Shown: positions 12,263-23,575 of the stretch, one piece after another
Numbering within the stretch: position 1 is the first letter of the stretch
How the letters are laid out: the number at the start of each line of letters is the position of its first letter
NCBI GenBank assembly: GCA_033398695.1
Contig: CM065814.1
Coordinates: forward strand, 83,222,358 to 83,286,357
Source: Orobanche coerulescens
Taxonomy: Eukaryota; Streptophyta; Magnoliopsida; Lamiales; Orobanchaceae
Direction: 5' to 3'
DNA: 64,000 nucleotides
Program-made: the position numbers and the translations under genes
The notes under the pieces: model-generated
Database searches by the model: none
What the model saw: only the letters and a program-made list of their open reading frames with translations
What the model was told of the DNA's origin: nothing

Positions 12263-12829
12263 CGCGGTTCTCGCGCATCTGTCGGCCGGTGCCGCAATCG
12301 TCCGGCCGATCCTGCAACCGTCCGGCCAAGATGCAGACCACGTGGCTCGGCGACCCGATTTCCGAAAACGTACGGAATGAACACGACGAAAAGTTCGCGG
12401 ACAACATCAGCGGCCCGAAATGAAAACATAATACTATAATTAATCATACGCGACCAAGAAACGGGTCGAGACAACAATTCCAGATACGGATACCCGTAAC
12501 TTTCAAGAAATTACAAAATGGCCCAAAACGCCCGGAAATCACGATACGTGATCGAATAACAAAACCGAAGTTCGGAACACATCTAACAAAGTTAAACGGA
12601 CTTGGGAAACTCAAATGTTAGCCGACGAGATTCGCAAGAATCGAACTCAAGTGCGGAAAAGTCGCTAAAAAGCACGGAACTCAACAAAACAACACCGAAA
12701 CGAACTCGGATGACAAAAAGTGTAGAATTAATCATTCTCAGAATGACGAAACGGTCTTGAGAGAGTCGTCAAAACGAACTTCCACTGAAAAAAAGAAATT
12801 ACCGGAAATCGAAAATTGCGGATATTACA

Positions 12830-15248
12830 TTCTACCCTCCTTAAAAGAAGTTTCGTCCCGAAACTTAAAACAAATAGGGGGAAGAAATATTCCGCCAGGA
12901 AAAACTCAACGAGACACACAAGAATGCGTAACTAATGCCCAACGGCGAAATGTTACAAACAACGCAAAGGAATATACGGCGTGAAAACACGCTCTACGGC
13001 GACCAACACAACGTCGCCGTTAGGGATATAATAAAACCAACAAATGACAAGCGTCATCAAACGGATAATATAGCCAAGTCAATTATCCGACAATCACAAA
13101 ACACAACAAACGAAAATCAATATGATTGACCAACCCAACGGTAAATCAATCAAAACGTGAGCCAACCGCTGAACAAATACGGAATCCCACCGCCCAAGGG
13201 TTGGAAGATCGAAAGCGAGACTAATTTCCCGAACTTGAGGGAATTAGGAAGGAGCCTGAACGCTCAACAATCACGAAATGAGAACAAAAACCGAACAAAC
13301 AAACGATCGAGACAACAAAAATCGAACAATCATGTCCGAAACACGAAGGATAATAAAATTCAAACAACAACTCCCAGGATGATCTGGTGAGAACTACAAG
13401 ACATGCATTCCCATAAGATCCACAGGAAAGGGAATAGCGATTGAAAAGTCACAACGACAAACGAGTTATTAGAAACAATACCACACTCGTTCGATCAACA
13501 AAAGCAAGGGGCGGGACAAGCTCACAAATGTCAACAAACATAAATGAGTCGACAAAGTAGAATATACAGAAGTTCAAAATCCGATCCACTTCGAATAAAA
13601 GAACTAGTAGAACCAAATGATGTCACTTCCGAACAAGGTTCACAAGAATCGAACCGAACTCGGAAAAGTCACAGCGATACCAGATCGACCCAAAACAAGA
13701 TCACAGTTCATTCGAGCGATGAAACTAAAATACGAACAAGTTCGAAGGTATCAACGAACACGAGCGAGTCGATAGACTGAGAACAGGGAATGCAGAGGCC
13801 AAAAATAATACGGGTAATATATTCGACCTCTTCAAAAAGGAGTGTCGTCCCCGAAACTCACAACAATGAAACCAAGGTGACGACACAACAAGCAACCGAC
13901 AAAAACATCCTTCGAAGGCTTCTCAAAGACGATTCTGATAACTGTGCTGAAGCGCGAACTCCGAAAGTCTCGGTAGTCAATTCGCAAATCTGAATTCGGT
14001 GTCCCTCGAGTCCACACTCGAAATGTGTTACTGACGAGAAGGACGAAATGAACGTACATTCCCCCGACACATCACGGTTGAAATGCCTCGGATCGGCATA
14101 CCGAAAATACAAATGCTAGGTACAATGGAACATAACATCACAAAACAACAAACCGGAGATGCCAACTCAGCGCAACAAAGAATCATAACACATATCATGC
14201 ACAACGATTACCATCGTAAAGTAATACACACAAACACTACAACAACGACGGTATCGTTCGGCGACCTCAACGACCCGAACGATAACCAGCACATAATTAC
14301 AATCATCATGAAACAAACTCAAGCTTTAACAACTCACACAGGTGCGATAACACGCAAGTCCCCACGAAATGACAACATTAAAGATCGTCATCCCACCTTC
14401 CCCGACCACAAGCAGGAAATGATGAGTTTTAAAAACGAAAACCACCTTATGAAAACAGTTTGGAAACACCAGTTGATCTCGAGTATCATTTTACAAAAAG
14501 TTGAACAAAATCATTATCGAGACTTTGAAAACCATCTTGCGTTTGATAAAACGAGGACACTTTCCTTTTTGTGAAAACTTTCAGAAATATCCGACCCTCG
14601 GGTCTAAGTATAAGTGTTTCTAAAACATTGAAAATATCTCAAAATATTTTGGTCCTCGAGGTAGAAGAATTTGGAAACATATTGTGGCACCTTGGAAGTA
14701 CCACGAGAAAACGATTCATTTTAAAAGTACGTCTCGAAATTTATTTTCTAAGATACTCAAGGTTTTCAAAAATAATTCAATGGGCTAGAATGCCCAAAAA
14801 TACTCGTGTAACAATATTCGTTTAATCATATTATAATATATGCATCAAATCGCACAAAGTCAGGACAATACGTGTCTTTTACCGGGAAGGCAAACAGTCA
14901 ATTATCACAGTCAAAAAAGACATAATTAATGACAACACTCCTCATACAAACGAAACAAGAGAATCACACGAACGCATCACGAAACCAAGAATCTACATGA
15001 AGGTTCCATCACTTAACACAAAATCAAACAAATAGCTCGTGTCACACGAGGCACAACACAAATAAATGAGACTTGCAGCCACAGGTCGCACGAAGATGAT
15101 GATCGCCTCACGATACTAATCACGACCAACAAACTCAGACGACGCGTCGCGACACGACTCAGTCAGACAAAATCCGACGAGACAAAACTCAATAGACACC
15201 ACTGACCCGACAGCCTAGGTTTCCACAACCTAAGCTCTGATACCATTC
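12830..15248 (-). other. Internal region of E, no coding capacity
   Basis: It starts (minus strand) at the primer site (15234-15245) and ends at the polypurine tract. Beside the tract is an AAGTTTCGGGACGAAACTT inverted repeat (12848-12866). A decayed second copy with its own purine tract lies at about 13829-13858. The 163-codon open frame at 14083-14574 on the plus strand is antisense to the element and shows no domain. No capsid, protease, RT or integrase motif is visible. Confidence 0.8.
15234..15245 (-). other. Primer-binding site of E (tRNA-iMet type)
   Basis: Minus-strand TGGTATCAGAGC lies three bases inside the LTR end. It is the standard plant primer site complementary to initiator tRNA-Met. 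Confidence 0.9.
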
Positions 15249-15586
15249 TGTAACACCCCCAATCCGCTCAGGGATATTACACGCCGTAGACCCTCTCCTC
15301 GAGGATCTACCAGGCTGATAACTAAAATCAAACATCTAAACATCGCCTTTAAGGCTAAAATGACTCAGTAGACCGATGTGGTCTTTCAATAATAACATAC
15401 AACTCAATTCCAAACACATACCCACGCAGGGGTCAAAATACAATAAACTCCCGTACAACGGGGAAAAGATACTGCAGCGGAAAAGAAAATACAACTAGAC
15501 CAATATGACATCAACGGATCCTCGTGTGATTAGTATCGTTTATCTTTCATCATCCTTCGTGCCGACCCTGTGCCATGCTCCAAAAC

Positions 15587-16782
15587 CTGAATGCAAAAAT
15601 AGACATCCACCCCCCGAATACTCGGGGGTTAGCAAAACTCCACTGTTTCGCTAGTGCAAGTACAAGTGCAAAAATACGAGCCATACAATTCACATTCCAC
15701 GAATAACAATAACCAGGAATCATCAAAGATCCAAACGTGATGAAAAGTACTTCCCGAGGCAAGAGTTTGGGTAAAACATTCCGAAACCGAAAGACCACAA
15801 TTAAGGGGAACATTTTGTAAAACAGTAAAAAATGTCATCGAGAGTTTTAATAGAAAACAATTTAGGATTATCAAATCCTAATCTTTCCAAAATCAACAGG
15901 GTCACAGCCCAAAGGTTTTGTTTTCGCAATTAGAAAACCAACAGCAATACACAAGGTTAAAACCCATGTCACGTGTCTTCGGCGGACATAACATCAATAC
16001 AATATAATCGCCCAAGATACGTAAACCTTGGTCACCAAAAATACAACATCAACTCGTGAATCCAGGGCTATACCATTGGATTCCCTTCGTGGCCCCGTCG
16101 GACCCTCCCAAGGTGAGTAGAATGTGTTTTCGAAATCATATACACCAATTCGTGAAGTTTTACTCGTGAATCCAGGGCTATACCATTGGAATTCCCTCCG
16201 TGGCCCCGTCGAACCCTCCCGAGGTGAGCAAATACATTCACCAAACATACACACGCACTCGTGAAGTTTTACTCGTGAATCCAGGGCTATACCATTGGAA
16301 TTCCCTCCGTGGCCCCGTCGAACCCTCCCGAGGTGAGCAAATACATTCACAAAACAAACAACCGCACTCGTGAATCCATGGCTATACCATTGGAATTCCC
16401 TCCGTGATCCCGTCGGACCCTCCCGAGGTGAGCGAAATACATTCACACAATTAACATGTCACAACAAGGATATTCATACAATCCACCAAAGGCAACAAAC
16501 ACAAAGCACGACATAATCGTCAAATCACAATGCACCAAAAATGAGATAATATATGCACACACGCGTTATCAAGCGCAACATCAACACCAAACATATCCAT
16601 AGGATTCACATAGTCACTTACAACCCACACAATTTACAAAACACACGCGTTTTGAAAGTGAGCCTTTAACGAGGCTAGTCGAATCTTTTGAAAAACCCGT
16701 TTCAAACAAACACACACACATACCAAGACGATCACCAATCATCATATCCACAAAACAAGAAATGTATGGACAAGGTACTTGC
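15587..16782 (-). other. Predicted GC-AG intron in right LTR of E
   Basis: Donor GAG|GCAAGTACC, acceptor GCATTCAG|GT. The branch-like GCTAAC lies 42 nt before the acceptor, with an 18-nt GC hairpin between them. The minisatellite lies inside. The equivalent donor is deleted in the left LTR. Confidence 0.45.
16054..16440. repeat. Four-unit minisatellite in right LTR of E
   Basis: Units start at 16054, 16164, 16273 and 16369 with the same words as at 10588-10975. Confidence 0.85.
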
Positions 16783-17505
16783 CTCGAATAAGAACAACGC
16801 GAAGAACCGACCGAAGTAGGTTGACACGAACCGACTACGAACTCGCCGACTCCACCGATCGTCAACTCGCGTTCATAAACTACGAAGGACAATAACAACA
16901 ATGAAATGAATTCCCTAACACGACTTAAAGCCGTTGAATTCAAAGAACAAATGACGAAGGTTCAAGGATTTCCCCCAAAACGGCCAAGAACACGATTCGT
17001 CCCGTCAAAACCCGAAAACGGAATTCCAAGTTGAAATATGGATATACAATCCATAGCATATGTTTAACAACATCATTTAACCATAATTGATCCATCGAAA
17101 ACGGATGAAAAACGAGATCGGGGACAAATCCCCCGAAAAGTCAATTCGAAGGAAATCAAGAAATATACTTCGATTCGACGAAGAACAATGGATTAAATGA
17201 TGTTAAACACGAGAATACTACCAAGATTAATCATACCCATCATGAATTAATCAACAACACGGAACGAATCGGACAAAAATGCAAAAACCCCCAAATTCAC
17301 GGAATTAGGGTTCTAAGGAAGATTACCTTGATTCGCTGGATCAAAGGATGATAACGGATGATTGATTGATTTTATGAACTCAAGAACTTCATGGATTTGT
17401 TGTTAAACAACATGCCTTCGTCACCCATGAATCGCGGACGGAGAAGGAAGGAAATGAAAAACGAAGGGAAAAGTGGTCGTCTGTCATATATATATCGGGC
17501 GGAAC

Positions 17506-17905
17506 TAGCGTGCGCTAGCCTTCCCGGACTAGCGTGCGCGCTATCGGCCGATCGGCCGAGCACTCTCGGCCATGGCCCGCATGACCCGGCACCACCGACC
17601 ACCCCGCCGACCATGACTGCCCGCCCGACTCCCGCTAGCGTGCGCTACGGGAAGCTCGCGCGCTAGCCGACTGGCCCGATAGCCTGCTGATCAACCGCCG
17701 GCTGCGTAACGACGCTAGCCGGCCGGCCGTGCGCTACGCCGCCGACTAGCGCGCGCTACGCTCGGCGTGGCGTGCGCTACCGCCGATCCTTCCCGATTCC
17801 GTAACCCCGAAACCCCACTGTCCGGCCCGATGGCGTGCGTTGTCGACCAGCTAGCGTCGCTACACTGCCGGTTAGCGCGCGAGCCTTCCCGGCGATGGCG
17901 TGCGC
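17506..17905. repeat. TAGCGTGCGCTA palindrome array, right LTR of E
   Basis: Counterpart of 11874-12262, upstream of the TATA box at 17485-17495 (minus strand). Copy number and spacing of the palindromes differ from the left LTR by many short indels. Confidence 0.8.
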
Positions 17906-18503
17906 TACGCCGATTCTGCCGCATCTGTCCGGCCGGTGCCGCAATCGTCCGGCCGCCCGCAACCGTCCGCCGATGCAGACCACTAGGGCTCGACGACCCG
18001 ATTTCCGAAAACGTACGGAACAAACACGACGAAAAGTTCGCGGACAACATCAACGGCCCGAAATGAAAACATAATACTATAATTAATCATACGCGACCAA
18101 AAAACGGGTCGAGACAACAATTCCAGATACGGATACCCGTAACTTTCAAGAAATTACAAAATGGCCCAAAACGCCCGGAAATCACGATACGTGATCGAAT
18201 AACAAAATCGAAGTTCGGAACACGTCTAACAAAGTTAAACGGACTTGCGGGAAACTCGAAACAGCAGTTTCGGACGAGATTCGCAAGAATCGAACTCAAG
18301 TGCGGAAAAGTCGCTAAAAAGCACGGAACTCAACAAAACAACACCGAAACGAACTCGAATGACAAAAAGTGTAGAATTAATCATTCTCAGAATGACGAAA
18401 CGGTCATGAGAGAGTCGTCAAAACGAACTTCCACTGAAAAAAAAGAAATTACCGGAAATCGAAAATTGTGGATATTACACAAGGCTCATTACACACTTCT
18501 TCC

Positions 18504-18854
18504 TCATCTCCTTTAGAAGTCGATCGATTTCGTAATAAATGCAGATGTAGCCGCAAAGAACAAACAGCACCCCACCACGACAGTAGCGCCAATTCCTAGG
18601 GATGCATGACAGTACCCAAATTGTTGTTGCAGAAACTGTTTTACAGGAACAAATCGAGTACCATCAGCATGTATATTTACCTTTCTGACATGCATGGTAC
18701 CTATTGAAGAAGAAGAAGAAATAAGGTCATCCCAGAATACATTGTGGCCTCTCAACTGAGCTTCATTTGATTTCGTGAACTCAAGCAAGGAATCAGTTGC
18801 TTCCACCTCCACCACCACCTTTGCCACCACCTCCAACACTTTATTTATACACAA
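18504..18854 (-). pseudogene. ABCG-type transporter, last-exon relic
   Basis: Minus-strand translation gives VPVKQFLQQQFGY, then a hydrophobic segment (ASLGIGATVVVGCCLFF), then KSIDF-stop-RR-stop. This is the C-terminal transmembrane end typical of plant ABCG/PDR transporters, where FNFQRR is usual; the stop sits where the glutamine codon is expected. The upstream half (to 18854) is open but not recognisably ABC-like and may be intron. The element E insertion lies directly downstream. Confidence 0.6.
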
Positions 18855-19703
18855 ACTTTTGCTATTGCTAATAAATGAGTAATTATTATGAGCTACTGAG
18901 CTTCCATAGAAATCAATTTGGAAGATTGATAGCCATCTTAAGTTTTCTAAAAAACTCTAATCTTTAAGACTTCGGAAGATTGGAAGTCATCTCTTTAAGA
19001 CTCCACAATAACCGCAGGGACACTTGATCTTCTTCATCCGGTTCATAGAGGGTTAGGTACTTTAATACTTCCACATTAAATTGAAGGCTCGATTGAATTT
19101 GATAGAGATTGTACAGTACTTTAATATCCTCTTGGACAATAAATTTAGGTACTGAATATATAAGATAAGATATAAAAACCTTACACTGTGATTCTAGAGT
19201 ATTAAATTAGCCAAATTTTCTAAACTTCTGTCCTTGTGTTATTGATTGCCCTAATCAAAGTGTGCATGAATATTTTATTTATGGTCCTGCTCCATTTTAT
19301 ATTTGACGATTGTGTATATCACACTAAATTAGGGCCTTGTAAATTGAATTTGAATCATGTTGGTTGGGATTTATGATTCTCAGTCCCTTGAATGTAGCTT
19401 TAGCCTTTATCTCGACATCTCATACTCTTATGGGTTGGCTCTTCTAGCAAGTGAAATCTCAAAAAAAGGAAAAAAAATGAAATAAAGAATGAACCGAAGG
19501 AAATATAGCTGGGATTTCTGTCTTGGAATAACTATAAAATCCAACTGATGACCACCAGTCTCCTGATTGAGGTTTTCGACCATAATAAAGATATGTAAGA
19601 TAGTAGAGAGAGAAAAAAACAGCACTCGACCTGTTTTTTTGGCAAACTTTAGCACCTTAACTGAAAATAGATTACAAGATATATATTTCCTCTATATATA
19701 TAT
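18855..19703. other. Intergenic DNA
   Basis: A/T-rich sequence without a recognised gene or repeat. Confidence 0.4.
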
Positions 19704-20044
19704 AGTGTAACTTTATTTTCAGAACTCTATTAAGTGCGAGAACTGCGAGAACCATCTTTTGTACTCCTAATAATACATAATGTACATCATGTCAATGCAT
19801 ACAACCCCTACTGATCATAACCCCTACTATATAGTAGGAGTTATATATATAGTAGGGGTTATAATCAGTAGGGGCTATTATAGTAGGGGTTATCATCAGT
19901 AGGGGTTATCTCCCGTAATAAAATTTGTACTTTACTATAATACCCTTTTGAATTAATAATAATTTTTAATATTTAAAAAAATCTCATTGGTTTAGAGGAG
20001 TTCTCGCAGTTCTCGCACTTAAGAGAGTTCTGAAAATAAAGCTC

Positions 20045-20048
<4 letters not shown>
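19704..20048. mobile_element. TIR element (MITE) with about 45-bp inverted ends
   Basis: Left (about 19709-19753) and right (about 19996-20042) ends are inverted copies reading CTTTATTTTCAGAACTCT then TTAAGTGCGAGAACTGCGAG. The interior holds five or more direct and inverted copies of AGTAGGGGTTAT (19805-19910). It sits in a TA-rich stretch, so a TSD cannot be told from the microsatellite. Superfamily unassigned. Confidence 0.75.
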
Positions 20049-20119
<71 letters not shown>

Positions 20120-20145
20120 TGCGCGCGCGTGTGTGTACACACATA
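20049..20145. repeat. Compound microsatellite (TA)n(TG)n(CG)n
   Basis: About 19 TA units, then about 14 TG units, then a short GCGCGCGCG run. It adjoins the TIR element. Confidence 0.95.
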
Positions 20146-20335
20146 GGGCCTCTTCTCTCAGCCTTATTTTCGATTTAGTTGATTCAATTGATTTTGATTC
20201 AGATTTTTCAATTGATTTTTTGATTCGATTCAATTTTTTTATTTTAGTTCAGTTTAGTTCAATTCAGTTTTGTTTTGTTTTAGGATTATTATTTTTAATT
20301 ATTATTTAATCATATTAGTTGAAACCTTTCCGAGA

Positions 20336-20455
20336 CCATGACTGTTGATAGGCGCGCTTGGAGGCGCCAGATCAGAGTTGTTGATTCTTTAGTTGGGAGT
20401 GGTGCTGTAGTTGAGAGCCTCAGGGTTGGGTTGTCTCGGTTAGCTTTGACCTAGA
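20336..20455 (+). pseudogene. Possible non-LTR (LINE-like) RT C-terminal scrap
   Basis: The frame reads MTVDRRAWRRQIRVVD, resembling the DR..WR.RI motif near the end of plant LINE reverse transcriptases. Only about 40 codons remain, so this is a weak call. Confidence 0.25.
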
Positions 20456-20460
20456 GTTTT

Positions 20461-21245
20461 GTCGCAACATATACAATAATTTTTGCCACGCTAAATTGAT
20501 TGTCATATAAAATTGTCGACACATTACGCGTCATTAGTCGTGGTGACGCGTGTTTGTTTGCGTCACATTACACGACATTAGTTAAAATGACGCTTCCTTA
20601 TTTGCGACATTAGCATGCGACATTAGAATGAATGTGTCGTTTTATTTCTACAACATTTTTTCATTTGTGTCGCAACATATACGTCATTTTGTGCCATATT
20701 AAATTATTTGTCGTATAAAATTGGCGTCACATTACGTGTCATTAGTCATAGTGTTGCAAGTTAGTATGCGTCAAAATTTACGACATTAGTGGAAATGACG
20801 CCTCCTTATTTGTGACACTAGCATGCGACATTAGAATGAATGTGTCGTTTTATTTTTACAACACTTTTATTTGTGTCGCAACATGTACGTCATTTTGTGC
20901 CACATTAAATTATTTGTCGTATAAAATTGGCATCACATTACGTGTCATTAGTCAATGTTACATGTTAGTATGCGTCAAAATTTACGAAATTAGTGGAAAT
21001 GACGCCTCCTTATTTGTGACACTAGTATGCGACATTAGAATGAATGTGACGTTTTATTTTTTGACACTTTTTAATTAATGTTGCAATTTATACAACATTT
21101 TTTGCATCACTAAATTAATTGCTATATAAATTTTGCAACACTTTACGCGTCATTAATCGCGTTGACGCATGTTATTTTGCGTCACATGGCTTGTGACATT
21201 ACAATTAATATGTTGTAGATTTTAGCTACACATGTTACGTCATTG
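20461..21245. repeat. About 206-bp tandem repeats, four units (CACTA subterminal-like)
   Basis: Units begin at 20461, 20669, 20875 and 21080 with GTCGCAACATATAC or a variant, and carry repeated GCGACATTAG, TGACGC and CATTACGTGTCATTAG words. Short GTCGC/GCGAC words in both orientations beside a CACTA gene suggest the subterminal region of a CACTA element. No CACTA terminus was found at its left edge, so that end seems to be lost. Confidence 0.75.
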
Positions 21246-23356
21246 TAAAGCATTATATTGTACAAAACAAATAACAAAAAGTCACAAAATACACCAAAAA
21301 TAATATTTCAACTAGTTATAAAGTTCAACACATAATAACAAATAATTTCTAAACGTCAAAAGTGAAATTATAAATACTTATTCAACATACTACCATACCA
21401 ACAATTATTCAAAAAAAACAAATTGAAATAAAAATATCTCTATGCAAGAATGCAAATTCCATGGCTGCAAGCTCTTCATTGCTATTTTTTCTTCTTCCTG
21501 TTGCTCTTTCTTCCAGTTTTTCCTTGCTCCTATGTAATTTAAATAAATTTTTTTACTATATTGTACAAATATAATAAGTTAAGTTATTGGTAAAATATTG
21601 TTTTATCAAAATACCTGTGTACATGGAGCATCTTCACATGTGTTGTCCTTCTCCGAGTTATTTGTTACTTTCTCTCTCTAACAAAATTGATCACAAAAAA
21701 ATACTATTTAAATTTGGAAAATAAGGTACAATATTAACAGAAAACTGATAATTTACCTCAAGATCAGTTCCATTGTCGTCATTAGTGCTTTCAAAAATAT
21801 TAGCTCCTAGTAATAACCCTTTATTGGGAGCTTGTATGCGCCGAGAACTAAAAATCGACCCTGATGCCTGCAACATTTTTATTTAAAACCATGAATTAAA
21901 CGATACTGTAGTAATGAGATTAAAATTTTAAATTTATTAGAACTTACAATGATATTTTGATCCTCTAACATGTGAAGTTTAGACCGAAGCATCTCCATTT
22001 GAGAAAAATATTCATCCTTGAATTTTGAAATTTGCTCTTCAAATTTCTTTTCAATGCTTTCGACTTTTTCACTATATTTTTCTTGGACAGCCCGGTCAAA
22101 ATCTTCTCGAGAAGTGAAAATCGAGTTTTTACTCTTCAAAGCTGCATTGTTGCCGCGCAAACATCCAGGCGCTTCTCTTTCAATAACTTGTTCAAAATTC
22201 TCATCATTAACATCAATGTCATCCACCAATTCATCGGGCAACTTCCTCTTCAACTCTTTCAACATAGCCTAAAACAAATATTATATCTCAAAACTTAAAA
22301 TAAAACCATCTTATACAAATCAATTGCCCAACGAGGTGCAAAGAGTATATGTCAAAATTGAATGAGAATAATGTAACACCCCCGAAACCTTACGGGAGTA
22401 TTACACGTCGTGGGCCCCGCGCCGGACCAACCAGGCTAAAACCGTTTACAAAACCATTTCAAAAACGCCAAAAGACTGATGACGGTAATATTTTGCAAAT
22501 ACTCAAATATTTTCAAAAACATAATTTTGAAATACCGTCATAAAATACCATTTGAAAACACAAGGCGAAGTGCCAAATCTCGATAGTTCAAAATGTACGT
22601 TAAGACGCCGCTTAAACGTACCGATAAAATAGTTTAGAAAAAGGTTTAACGAAATAACCCAAGTTCGCAAAATGCCAAAAGGGCAATTTAAAATACACAC
22701 ATGCAGCGGATAAAGATACCGAAAAGCCATTTTGAAATATACACACGCAGCGGATAAATGCAGTTCAAAATACACATTTGCAGCGGAAATGAATAACCAG
22801 AAAAGAAATACTCGATACTCCAAAACATGCCACCGCCTGTATCACATCGGGAATCTCATCCCTTCACGACCGCTACTAGCTCGATCTCCGGGTACCTAAA
22901 AATAAAGCCCACGATGGGGTCAGCCACAATATTCAATAATGATACCGATCACATCATCATAAATAATTACATACCAATGTAATAATACTGTAAGAATACT
23001 ACCAACGTAATCTTACCGACATAACCTTACCAATCCATAACAATCCAATCCTTACCATAATCCACATTTCGCATCCTCGAATGACGAAATGAACTTAACA
23101 ATAATTATCTGTATTGAATTCCAAAAAAAATACCGATAATCCTCAAAATATCATCATAACTCATAAGTGTGGAAATAATCCAATCTGTGCCAAATCATGT
23201 CCGTCGGATTACGCAATCAAATCTCAACCTGGATAAACTAATAATACACAACATATCTGTAGATCAACTATCACATGATAATGATAACAAATCCCGAACA
23301 TCGACGTACAGTCTGAATGCTCATACGATCAATAACAATGATCAACCAAATATCAC

Positions 23357-23575
23357 TGAGAATATCATCGACATGATAACTCCAATACGACCAATAAAGG
23401 ATCACGATAATTGAGAATACCATCAACAAAGTAAATCTCGAACGCAATCAATGAAGGATTAACAATAACCGAGAATACCATCAACAAGGTAAACTCAAAA
23501 TGATCAACAAAGGACCAACAATAACCGAGAATACCATCAGCAAGGTAAACTCCAAACGATCATTAATAATGGATC
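23357..23575. repeat. Four-unit minisatellite (about 58 bp) in left LTR of D
   Basis: Units contain GAGAATACCATCAACAAGGT, or a variant, at about 23357, 23413, 23471 and 23527. The equivalent array in the right LTR is 28222-28440. Confidence 0.85.

Larger units (their letters stand above)
9782..12829 (-). repeat. LTR of element E, left copy (3' LTR in element orientation)
   Basis: On the plus strand it starts TGTAACACCCCC and ends GGATATTACA. It matches the right LTR almost throughout but lacks about 178 bp (junction near 11262) that the right copy has at about 16726-16903. The missing piece carries the GC splice donor. TATA is at 11853-11862 on the minus strand. Confidence 0.92.
9782..18479 (-). 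mobile_element. Non-autonomous Ty3/gypsy-type LTR retrotransposon 'E', complete
   Basis: A perfect 5-bp target duplication, caagg, flanks it (9777-9781 and 18480-18484). The LTRs are 3048 bp (9782-12829) and 3231 bp (15249-18479) around a 2419-bp internal region. A minus-strand primer site TGGTATCAGAGC (15234-15245) lies beside the right LTR. A polypurine tract lies beside the left one (12830-12845). The internal region has no gag or pol, so the element must have relied on enzymes from elsewhere (LARD-like). Confidence 0.92.
15249..18479 (-). repeat. LTR of element E, right copy (5' LTR in element orientation)
   Basis: TGTAACACCCCC to GGATATTACA on the plus strand. In minus-strand order it contains the palindrome array (17506-17905), TATA (17485-17495), a GT donor CAAG|GTAATC (17326), a GC donor GAG|GCAAGTA (16782), a four-unit minisatellite (16054-16440), the CACTAGC box (15650-15663), the CTAAC site (15629), a hairpin (15611-15628) and the CAG acceptor (15587). 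Confidence 0.9.

Noticed and set aside
14083..14574. 163-codon open frame inside element E
   Set aside because: Antisense to the element, low complexity, no domain; likely chance in stop-poor A/C-rich DNA.
20085..20309. Open frames across the TA/TG microsatellite
   Set aside because: Produced by the simple repeat (CVCVCV and THTHTH translations).
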